From an uncultured Lachnospiraceae bacterium (GTDB lineage Bacteria; Bacillota; Clostridia; Lachnospirales; Lachnospiraceae): a stretch of DNA of 5,095 bases. Under the pieces are notes generated by a model, which worked only from the letters and a program-made list of their open reading frames with translations, had not been told where the DNA came from and made no database searches. A program made the position numbers and the translations under genes. Positions 1 to 5,095 of the stretch are shown one piece after another (position 1 is the stretch's first letter; the number at the start of each line of letters is the position of its first letter). The DNA lies in contig CADCPJ010000129.1 of assembly GCA_902803245.1 (NCBI GenBank), forward strand, positions 1-5,095, written 5' to 3'.

Positions 1-777
1 GAATTTCACCCTCGGGTTCTGCATCGTGAAGTAGACCGACGGGAGGAGCAGGAGCATCCCGCCCATGACCCCTAAAACCGCCTCGAAGAGGATCTCCGGG
101 ATTCTCTTCCACGTCTTTTTTCCGTCCTCCATCACATATCTTAAGATGAAGTACGCGATGAGGAAGAAGACCTCGCCAAAGAAAAAGAAATAGTTCACGA
201 TGGCATTTATGAGCACGGCAAAGATGAACGGCCCGTGCCTCCTCTTCTCCATGAGATCGTCAAACGTCAGCATGAGGAGCGGGAAGAGGGCCACCACATC
301 GTGGAAGTGGTAAAAGAGCAGGTTCTCGTTCATGAACCCGGAAAATGCATACATCACGGAGGCCGTGACCGCGTGCTCGGGGTTTCGGACAAACCGCCGG
401 ATCCACAGGTAAGACGTAAGCCCCGCCATCGCGTATTTCAGGACATAGATCCAGCCCACGACGTACATGAACGCGTCGGAGGGAAAGAGAAGCGACAGCC
501 AGAAAGACGGGTTTCCGAGCAGATAGAAGCTCATGCCGCCGATAAAATTGGAGCCGAGGTCAAGGGACCAGTCCCAGATCACATTTCCTGATTTGATGGC
601 GTCATTTGCGTACATCGCAAAGGGAATCTGCTGGACGTTGAAGTCTCCGGCCACGCTGAACAGGCCGCCCTTCATGATCATCGTCCAGCCAAGGCCGAGC
701 ACGCCGATCAGGAGATTGATCCCGAAGGCTTTCAGCGCGCATGAGCGTTCCTTAGTCATATGTTCGGTTCGTTTCAT
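1..777 (-). CDS. YfhO-family polytopic membrane protein, N-terminal part (cut by window edge)
   Basis: The reading frame is open to the left edge, giving 259 codons of a longer protein. Family members usually run to 800 residues or more with about a dozen membrane spans. Visible hydrophobic segments lie near residues 17-36, 84-99, 104-125, 160-175, 184-213 and 230-250. After the first span come a GDFNVQQIPF stretch (44-53), DLGSNF (73-78) and FYLLGNP (84-90). This is the early extracytoplasmic pattern I recognise from YfhO proteins (PF09586, GT-C-like fold). Bacillus YfhO is linked to glycosylation of lipoteichoic acid. A role here in envelope or glycopolymer sugar transfer is inference from the family. 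The start is uncertain. ATG at 777 has no Shine-Dalgarno sequence. An in-frame TTG at 789 has GGAGA nine bases upstream, and an in-frame ATG at 759 also lacks one. The frame opens just after the stop of the preceding gene at 823, so the two are probably co-transcribed. Confidence 0.85.
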   Translation of the reverse strand, partial: MKRTEHMTKERSCALKAFGINLLIGVLGLGWTMIMKGGLFSVAGDFNVQQIPFAMYANDAIKSGNVIWDWSLDLGSNFIGGMSFYLLGNPSFWLSLLFPSDAFMYVVGWIYVLKYAMAGLTSYLWIRRFVRNPEHAVTASVMYAFSGFMNENLLFYHFHDVVALFPLLMLTFDDLMEKRRHGPFIFAVLINAIVNYFFFFGEVFFLIAYFILRYVMEDGKKTWKRIPEILFEAVLGVMGGMLLLLPSVYFTMQNPRVKF

Positions 778-822
778 TATGTGTATCAATGCGAAGCGTC
801 TCCACAAGTTGCCGGTCGTTCG

Positions 823-2061
823 TTAAATGAGATGGAAGTAATACATGAGGAAAAGCATGAACAGGATGTCCGCGAGGACGATTGCCACGATCACTTTTAT
901 GGCCGGATGCCTGTTCGGCCTCTTCTCCGATGCGTATTCGAGGTCGGAGTCAAAATACCTCGCGGCGGCGGCCGAACCGTCCCTTCCCGGTGCGGTCTCC
1001 TCTTTTTGGGACTGCTCAGCCGTCTCCTCATCCTCCTCTTCCGGGAAGCCGCTCATGATCCGCGCGACCTCCTCCGAAGTGACGGACTCGATGCTGCTTC
1101 CGCACTCCGAGGCGAGCTGGTCAACGCGCTCCATTCTCTCCGAGTTCTCACGGTTCAGGATCCGAATCAGCAGCATGCGGAAGGTCTCGTCGTACCAGTC
1201 CTCGATCTCGCCCTCGCTCATCTTCGCGATGCGGTCGATCTTCTCTTCGCCTTCCGTGTTGTCGTAGCGGATATTCACGCTGTTTAGGAGGAATTCGATC
1301 CTGCTGTAGAGGACGTGGTTTCCCTCCTTTAAATTGTCCGGATAATTCTCGATCGTCCTCCCGAGCTCTTTCAGGAGTTCCCTCTTTCGGGCGAGATCTC
1401 CGGAAAGGGTTGTGCTGCGGTACTCCGTGAGCGCCCCATAGAGGGGATTGGAAGGAATGTCGGGAATCGCCGCATCGGCCATCGCGTCGTGCGGAATAAA
1501 GAAAATGAACTCCTTCGATTCCACGTAGCGGTAGTCGTAGTGCATCCTCTTAAGCAGGTCCCTCACCCTCGAGATGAGCTGGGTGTAGTTCCGGATGTCG
1601 AAATCGTATCCCTTGTCCGCCTCGAGGTTAAATGACCTTCTGCTCAGCTCTGCCACGTTGATGACGTACTGCAGATAAGTGAGAACCTCCCCCTCGGAGG
1701 GGTTCGCGCTGCGCAGGATTCCGTCGATATTGAGCCCGGAGCGCATCTCATCCGTGTCGGCGCAGCCTTCTTTTGCCTTCCACCTGGCAAAGCAGCGGCG
1801 GTCGGCGTAATTCTCCAGAGTGTATTCCTTGTAACCGAAAGAGAGGATGTGGCTCTGGAAGAGCATCTCGATCTGGATCATCTCGTCGTGATAGTCATAA
1901 TCCGGAAGAGCTTCCTCTCCTGTGTCAAGTTCACGCTTCGACTCCGCAACGATGCGGCTGACCTGCTCTCCGAGCGCGGCCTCCACGGCCGCCTCCGAGT
2001 TTTTCTCCGTTCCCGCAGGTTCTCCGTCCCTCGTTAATCTGCCCTGTTCCATAAGTTCCAT
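823..2061 (-). CDS. Unknown protein with soluble body and C-terminal membrane anchor
   Basis: I do not recognise this protein with certainty. From ATG 2061 it is 412 residues. An in-frame TTG at 2073 would add four, and an ATG at 2052 would remove three. All three have weak ribosome binding sites, so the start is provisional. Numbering from the TTG form, residues 1-55 are polar and acidic. Residues 60-310 look like a folded, mostly helical body with recognisable stretches LTYLQYVINVAELSRRSFN (131-149), EFIFFIP (188-194) and LLNSVNIRYDN (262-272). Residues 340-390 are a low-complexity acidic linker (EEEDEE). Residues 392-414 form one strongly hydrophobic segment that almost ends the protein. 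This is a tail-anchor layout that would leave the body in the cytoplasm. There is no signal peptide. It lies 55 bases downstream of the M18 aminopeptidase gene and 45 bases upstream of the YfhO-type gene. The body faintly resembles uncharacterised helical proteins of Clostridia, but I cannot name a domain. Confidence 0.85.
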   Translation of the reverse strand: MELMEQGRLTRDGEPAGTEKNSEAAVEAALGEQVSRIVAESKRELDTGEEALPDYDYHDEMIQIEMLFQSHILSFGYKEYTLENYADRRCFARWKAKEGCADTDEMRSGLNIDGILRSANPSEGEVLTYLQYVINVAELSRRSFNLEADKGYDFDIRNYTQLISRVRDLLKRMHYDYRYVESKEFIFFIPHDAMADAAIPDIPSNPLYGALTEYRSTTLSGDLARKRELLKELGRTIENYPDNLKEGNHVLYSRIEFLLNSVNIRYDNTEGEEKIDRIAKMSEGEIEDWYDETFRMLLIRILNRENSERMERVDQLASECGSSIESVTSEEVARIMSGFPEEEDEETAEQSQKEETAPGRDGSAAAARYFDSDLEYASEKRPNRHPAIKVIVAIVLADILFMLFLMYYFHLI

Positions 2062-2116
2062 CCAATCTCTCAAAAGTCAATGTGCAGTGTATAAAAGGCT
2101 CACGACGGACTAAAGC

Positions 2117-3550
2117 TCAGGCGTTTCTGAGCTCCGCTTTTTCAAGGAATTTTCTGTAAGCCCGGTACGCCTCATAGACGTCGGCCTTGCTCGTCGCTTC
2201 GTAGGGCGCGTGCATGTTGAGAACGGCGACGCCGCTGTCAATCACGTTCATGCCGTAGCGGGCCAGGATGTACGCGATCGTTCCGCCTCCTCCCAGGTCA
2301 ACCTTCCCGAGCTCAGCCGTCTGTGTGCGGATATCCGCATCCGAGAAAATGCCGCGCAGGTGCGCGATGTACTCGGCATTTGCGTCATTGGATCCGGATT
2401 TTCCTCTCGAGCCCGTGAACTTGTTGAAGACAATCCCGCAGCCGAGAAGGGCGGCGTTCTTCTTCTCAAACGCGGACGCGTAGAGCGGGTCATAGGCCGC
2501 GCTCACATCGGATGAGAGCATGCAGCTGTTTGACAAGGTGCGGCGCAGCGACAGCTCGGAATATTCCCCCATGAGCTGCATCACTTCGGCGAGCGCATTT
2601 TCAAAGAAGCGGGAGTGCATGCCGGTCGCCCCGACAGATCCGATCTCTTCCTTGTCCACGAGCAGGCAGCAGGCCGTCCTCCGGATACTCTTCTCATCGA
2701 TGATCGCCTTAAGGGACGGATAGGCGCACACGCGGTCGTCCTGCCCGTAGGCGAGGATCATGCTGCGGTCAAATCCTGCCTCTCTCGCCTTCCCGGCCGG
2801 TACGATCTCGAGCTCCGCGGACTCGAAGTCCTCCTCCTCGATGCCGTAATCGTTCTTCAGGATCTGAAGGACCGCTTCCTTCACCGCGTCCTTCTTCTGT
2901 TCCTCCTTGCCCTTGCTCCCGGCCTTCGTCTTCGCGTCTATGATGATGGGGCTCGAGCCGATGACAAGGTCGAGATTCTCCCCTTCCACTGCCTTCGACG
3001 CCTTCTTCTCAAGCTGTTCCTGGGCGAGATGGATCAGGATGTCCGACACGAAGAATACGGGTTCGTCTTCGTCCTCGCCAACGCTGAAGACCACTGTCTC
3101 ACCGTTCTTTTTCACGACGACGCCGTGGAGGGCGAGAGGCTGCGCGACGTAGTGGTACTTCTTGATTCCGCCGTAATAGTGCGTATCGAGATAGGCGATG
3201 CCTGTGTCCTCATACAGGGGATTCTGCTTGACGTCAAGCCTCGGGGAATCGATATGGGCTCCCAGGATATTGATGCCGTGTTCGAGGGGCTCTTTACCTA
3301 TATGAAAGAGTGCGATGGACTTGTTCATCCACACGGAATAGACCTTGTCGCCGGGCTTTAAGGTTTTCTTCTCTTCGATCAGCCTCGAAAGCTCCACGTA
3401 TCCGGCCTCCTCAGCTTCCTCCACGGCGCGGTCCACGCACTCCCGCTCCGTCTTGCCGGCATTAAGGAATTCAATATACTTCTTCGAGAACTTGTCGCAT
3501 GCTTTCTGCATTTTCAGATCATAGGTATCCCACACGTTGATTCGTTTCAT
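2117..3550 (-). CDS. apeA: M18-family zinc aminopeptidase
   Basis: This is a cytosolic metallo-aminopeptidase that removes N-terminal residues from peptides. At 477 residues it has the usual full length for M18 (aspartyl aminopeptidase/LAP4 group). The metal and catalytic residues are all visible: H99 and D101 in GAHIDSPR (97-104), bridging D272 in GQDDR (269-273), catalytic E301 and ligand E302 in KEEIGS (300-305), D348 in SSDVSAAYDP (346-355) and H447 in NMHAPYE (445-451). The spacing closely follows the known eukaryotic aspartyl aminopeptidase. DLGGGGTIAY (418-427) is another family hallmark. Residues 180-260 include a lysine-rich insertion typical of the clostridial branch. Substrate preference cannot be read from sequence, since bacterial members are not all specific for acidic residues. 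The start is ATG 3550, with AGGGA at 3559-3563 eight bases upstream. The gene lies 128 bases after the SPFH gene, with two stem-loops between. The symbol follows common usage for this branch and is less certain than the family. Confidence 0.95.
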   Translation of the reverse strand: MKRINVWDTYDLKMQKACDKFSKKYIEFLNAGKTERECVDRAVEEAEEAGYVELSRLIEEKKTLKPGDKVYSVWMNKSIALFHIGKEPLEHGINILGAHIDSPRLDVKQNPLYEDTGIAYLDTHYYGGIKKYHYVAQPLALHGVVVKKNGETVVFSVGEDEDEPVFFVSDILIHLAQEQLEKKASKAVEGENLDLVIGSSPIIIDAKTKAGSKGKEEQKKDAVKEAVLQILKNDYGIEEEDFESAELEIVPAGKAREAGFDRSMILAYGQDDRVCAYPSLKAIIDEKSIRRTACCLLVDKEEIGSVGATGMHSRFFENALAEVMQLMGEYSELSLRRTLSNSCMLSSDVSAAYDPLYASAFEKKNAALLGCGIVFNKFTGSRGKSGSNDANAEYIAHLRGIFSDADIRTQTAELGKVDLGGGGTIAYILARYGMNVIDSGVAVLNMHAPYEATSKADVYEAYRAYRKFLEKAELRNA

Positions 3551-3609
3551 TAAAAAAGTCCCTGTCCTTTCGCTTATGTGTCATAGTTGGTGCTCAATAA
3601 ATATCCGTC

Positions 3610-3658
3610 CGGGAGAGCATCCCGTTTTCCTTAATACAGCTGCGTTCAGCTTAAGGAA
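3610..3658. repeat. Two adjacent stem-loops between the SPFH and M18 genes
   Basis: Stem-loop one is CGGGA (3610-3614) with TCCCG (3620-3624) around a five-base loop. Stem-loop two has TTCCTTA (3627-3633) paired with TAAGGAA (3652-3658), enclosing an inner AGCTG (3638-3642)/CAGCT (3647-3651) stem with a four-base loop and a four-base bulge. The second begins 20 bases after the SPFH stop codon in the transcribed sense. Neither is followed by a U-run on the minus strand. They could end or trim the SPFH transcript, protect its 3' end, or serve as a protein site ahead of the M18 gene. The pairing is seen directly; the role is not known. Confidence 0.5.
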
Positions 3659-3678
3659 TTGCCTTCTTCTGCCGGACT

Positions 3679-4731
3679 TCAGTCATTATAATCCCGGTGC
3701 GTCACGTCCGCGTTGATGATTGCGGAGGTGACGGCAGCTTCCACGCCGCCCGCCCCCTTCTCGCCGTCGTCGCAGCAGGGGTCACTCATGATTTCGACCT
3801 TCTTCTTCGCCTCCTTGTTGATCGAAGTCGCGTCCCCGATCCCGAGGGACTCGCCCACGACTCCGAGGGTCGAGACGATCGACGCGATGTCGCTCGGCAT
3901 ATAGATCTTTGTAGCCCTCCCGTCCGATACGTCCTTCAAGGCCTCGATGCCTTTAAGGCGCAGAACGGCCTCGCTTACATTGGCTTCATTGAGCCTCTGC
4001 AGACCTTCTGCCTCCGCCTCGTAGACCAGCTCGATGGACTTCGCGCGGCCTTCGGCAAGGGCAATCTGGGCATCCCTCTCGGCCTCGGCGGCGAGGATCT
4101 TCGCCTGCTTGTCGCCCTCTGCGCGGCTGACCACCGCTTCCTGGTGCGCCTGCGCCTCGAGGACCGTCTGGCGTCTCTCGCGCTCCGCGCGCATCTGCTT
4201 CGTCATGACTTCCTCGATCTCTTTGGGCGGCTGGATGTTCTTTAACTCCACGCGGGTCACTTTGATGCCCCAGGGATCCGTCGCCTCATCGAGGACCGCC
4301 GCCAGCCTCGCGTTGATCTGGTCGCGGCTCGTCAGGGTCTGGTCCAGCTCCAGCTCGCCGATGATGTTTCTCAGTGTCGTCGCGGAGAGGTTCTGCAGAC
4401 CCGCGATCGGGCTCTCGACGCCATAGGTGTAGAGTCTGGGGTCAAATACCCTGGCGAATACGACGGAGTCGATGTTGATGGTGACATTGTCCTTCGTGAT
4501 CACAGGCTGCGGCGGGAAGTCCAGCACCTGCTCCTTGAGGGACACCTTCTTCGCGATCCGCTCGAAGAACGGCACCTTCAGATGGAGTCCCGCGTCCCAG
4601 ACTGTCTTAAACTTGCCGAGGTTCTCAATCACAAACGCCTGTCCCTGCGGCACGACGCGTATGTTGGCCAGAAGAAGCCACAGAACGACCACCACAATGA
4701 CCGCCACAACGATAATCGAAGCTGTATTCAT
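3679..4731 (-). CDS. SPFH/band-7 (stomatin-like) membrane protein
   Basis: This is a membrane-anchored scaffold of the stomatin/prohibitin/flotillin/HflK group, which forms large oligomers and organises membrane microdomains or adjusts membrane proteases. The protein is 350 residues from the chosen start. A single N-terminal membrane span covers residues 4-22. It is followed by VVPQGQAFVIENLGKF (26-41), the band-7 core, the family signature around LRNIIGELELDQTLTSRD (120-137) and WGIKVTRVELKNIQPP (154-169). A long charged, alanine/glutamate-rich coiled coil (about 170-250) precedes a C-terminal KIYMPSDI segment (275-282). The start is fixed by AAGGAGG at 4740-4746, which lies eight bases from ATG 4731 but only two from ATG 4737. 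An open frame back to a GTG at 4800 would begin at about the predicted transcription start. No NfeD-type partner is visible on either side. The tail after residue 300 is polar and unusual, with a Cys-Cys pair in SDPCCDDGE. Confidence 0.95.
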   Translation of the reverse strand: MNTASIIVVAVIVVVVLWLLLANIRVVPQGQAFVIENLGKFKTVWDAGLHLKVPFFERIAKKVSLKEQVLDFPPQPVITKDNVTINIDSVVFARVFDPRLYTYGVESPIAGLQNLSATTLRNIIGELELDQTLTSRDQINARLAAVLDEATDPWGIKVTRVELKNIQPPKEIEEVMTKQMRAERERRQTVLEAQAHQEAVVSRAEGDKQAKILAAEAERDAQIALAEGRAKSIELVYEAEAEGLQRLNEANVSEAVLRLKGIEALKDVSDGRATKIYMPSDIASIVSTLGVVGESLGIGDATSINKEAKKKVEIMSDPCCDDGEKGAGGVEAAVTSAIINADVTHRDYND

Positions 4732-4739
4732 AGTCATAT

Positions 4740-4746
4740 CCTCCTT
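4740..4746 (-). promoter_or_regulatory. Strong ribosome binding site of the SPFH gene
   Basis: The sequence AAGGAGG is a full Shine-Dalgarno match. It lies eight bases upstream of ATG 4731 and only two bases upstream of ATG 4737, so it selects the inner ATG as the start of the SPFH protein. Confidence 0.85.
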
Positions 4747-4761
4747 TTTCTTACTCCGCAA

Positions 4762-4786
4762 GGACAAGATGAGATCCTCTTTGTCC
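4762..4786 (-). promoter_or_regulatory. Leader hairpin in the SPFH 5' untranslated region
   Basis: In the transcribed sense, GGACAAAGA (4786-4778) can pair with TCTTGTCC (4769-4762). This gives an eight-pair stem with one bulged A and an eight-base loop. It falls inside the roughly 65-base leader predicted from the -10 element and ends 15 bases before the Shine-Dalgarno sequence. There is no U-run after it, so it is not a terminator. It may stabilise the mRNA or tune translation. It does not resemble any riboswitch I know, and a short stem like this could occur by chance. Confidence 0.4.
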
Positions 4787-4803
4787 GCTTCGTGGATCAC
4801 CCT

Positions 4804-4812
4804 ATTATAGCA
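4804..4812 (-). promoter_or_regulatory. Extended -10 promoter of the SPFH gene
   Basis: On the minus strand this reads TGCTATAAT, a perfect TATAAT -10 hexamer preceded by the TGn extension. The -35 position at 17-base spacing (4827-4832, CAGCAC) is a poor match to TTGACA, which fits an extended -10 or activator-assisted promoter. Transcription would begin near 4797, giving a leader of about 65 bases before ATG 4731. The location directly upstream of a gene with a strong ribosome binding site supports it. Confidence 0.7.
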
Positions 4813-4815
4813 CCA

Positions 4816-4864
4816 GATGCACTTTTGTGCTGTTAATTCTTTTCATGGATGCATTTTTGTGCTG
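4816..4864 (-). repeat. Tandem 17-base repeat, candidate operator
   Basis: Two copies of a 17-base element read on the plus strand as GATGCACTTTTGTGCTG (4816-4832) and GATGCATTTTTGTGCTG (4848-4864). They differ at a single base. Each contains an inverted repeat, GCAC-TTTT-GTGC, perfect in the first copy and with one mismatch in the second, which is typical of a dimeric regulator site. The copies start 32 bases apart, close to three turns of the helix, so two bound proteins would face the same side of the DNA. The first copy covers the -35 region of the SPFH promoter and the second lies around -60. No regulator gene is in the window. The sequence shows the repeat directly; the operator role is inferred. 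Confidence 0.6.
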
Positions 4865-4971
4865 GTATTCTTATTACAGGATGTATAACTGTTCAGCACC
4901 CCGGCACCCGGGATGCTTCGCACCTCTTCCTGCAGAAAGAAGATATCCTCTGACGGAATAATGAACAGACG

Positions 4972-5024
4972 AAAAGCCCCGCAAGCCCTTGGAAATACTG
5001 GATTCCTCAGGATTTGCGGGACTT
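4972..5024 (-). terminator. Hairpin terminator after tRNA-Pro
   Basis: In the transcribed sense, AAGTCCCGCAA (5024-5014) pairs with TTGCGGGGCTT (4984-4974), an 11-pair stem with one G-T wobble. It is followed by a short T run (TTTT, 4975-4972, overlapping the stem base) and a T-rich stretch. The 29-base loop is long and can form a small inner stem (GGAA with TTCC). It begins ten bases after the 3' end of the tRNA, as expected for the terminator of a tRNA transcript. The short U-run and long loop lower confidence. Confidence 0.65.
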
Positions 5025-5033
5025 CCTCAAATA

Positions 5034-5095
5034 TCGGGGCAGCGGGATTTGAACCCACGACCTCTTGACCCCCAGTCAAGCGCGCTACCAAGCTA
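5034..5095 (-). tRNA. tRNA-Pro(GGG), 5' end cut by window edge
   Basis: The minus strand shows the D-loop AGCTTGGTA and D-stem GCGC. The anticodon arm is CTTGA-CTGGGGG-TCAAG, with anticodon GGG at 5073-5071, reading CCC proline codons. The T-arm is GTGGG-TTCAAAT-CCCGC, followed by the 3' acceptor strand TGCCCCG (5041-5035) and discriminator A at 5034. The CTTGA/TCAAG arm and AGCTTGGTAGCGC are typical of bacterial tRNA-Pro. No CCA is encoded (TAT follows), so the CCA must be added after transcription. The 5' acceptor strand and the start of the D-arm, about a dozen bases, lie outside the window. Confidence 0.95.

Noticed and set aside
235..1287. Several overlapping plus-strand frames opposite the YfhO-type and unknown genes
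   Set aside because: They are compositional shadows of the minus-strand genes, lack ribosome binding sites and have arginine- or histidine-rich sequences of no family character.
2074..2116. Possible promoter for the unknown gene (TATACA near 2087-2092)
   Set aside because: There is a -10-like hexamer but no acceptable -35 and no extended -10, in a 43-base gap where co-transcription with the M18 gene is the simpler reading.
2615..3361. 248-residue plus-strand reading frame opposite the M18 gene
   Set aside because: It lies antisense to a clearly conserved enzyme with all active-site residues. GC-rich coding sequence often leaves long open frames on the other strand, and the product has no recognisable domain.
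3551..3609. Possible promoter for the M18 gene
   Set aside because: TTGAGC and TATGAC occur on the minus strand, but the spacing (six bases) is wrong and no better pair was found, so no call is made.
4732..4800. Extended N-terminus of the SPFH protein from GTG 4800
   Set aside because: The added 23 residues are charged and unlike the family. The GTG lies at the predicted transcription start, and the strong Shine-Dalgarno sequence at 4740-4746 would fall inside the coding region.
4843..5091. 82-residue minus-strand reading frame upstream of the SPFH gene
   Set aside because: Its N-terminal part (a run ending VVGSNPAAP) is the translation of the tRNA-Pro T-arm and acceptor, a well-known false ORF. 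The rest covers the terminator and the gene-free stretch.
5034..5095. tRNA gene as an attachment site for a mobile element
   Set aside because: tRNA 3' ends are common integration sites, but there is no integrase, no repeated copy of the tRNA end and no change in gene character next to it in this window.
1..5095. CRISPR arrays, insertion sequences or phage genes
   Set aside because: No regularly spaced repeats beyond the two-copy element, no transposase or phage protein motifs and no terminal inverted repeats were seen.

Overview
The window comes from a GC-rich, low-GC-lineage-type Gram-positive genome. The most likely source is a gut or rumen clostridium of the Lachnospiraceae or a close relative. 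This is inferred from the M18 aminopeptidase type, the YfhO-family membrane protein, strong AAGGAGG-type ribosome binding, and a tRNA gene without an encoded CCA. No species can be named. All supported genes lie on the minus strand, so transcription runs from high to low coordinates.

Reading along the transcribed strand: (1) the body of a tRNA-Pro(GGG) gene enters from the right edge (5034-5095, 5' end outside the window), followed by a hairpin terminator (4972-5024). (2) A 302-base gene-free stretch (4732-5033) separates the tRNA from the next gene. It holds that terminator, a tandem 17-base repeat (4816-4832 and 4848-4864), an extended -10 promoter (4804-4812) and a leader hairpin (4762-4786). 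I see nothing convincing in 4865-4971. (3) A stomatin-like SPFH/band-7 membrane protein (3679-4731) has its start fixed by a Shine-Dalgarno sequence at 4740-4746. (4) A 128-base gap carries two stem-loops (3610-3624 and 3627-3658). (5) A complete M18 zinc aminopeptidase (2117-3550) keeps its full set of metal and catalytic residues. (6) A protein of unknown function (823-2061) has a soluble body and a single hydrophobic segment at its extreme C-terminus. (7) The N-terminal 259 codons of a YfhO-family polytopic membrane protein (1-777) run off the left edge.

The last three genes are closely spaced (41 to 55 bases, with no terminator visible between them) and may share a transcript. The SPFH gene appears to have its own promoter and a candidate operator. 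The likely roles are membrane organisation (SPFH), peptide turnover (M18) and cell-envelope or glycopolymer work (YfhO). No direct functional link among them can be shown from sequence alone. Most of the window looks like ordinary chromosomal housekeeping. The parts most worth a second look are the repeat/promoter arrangement upstream of the SPFH gene and the unknown tail-anchored protein.
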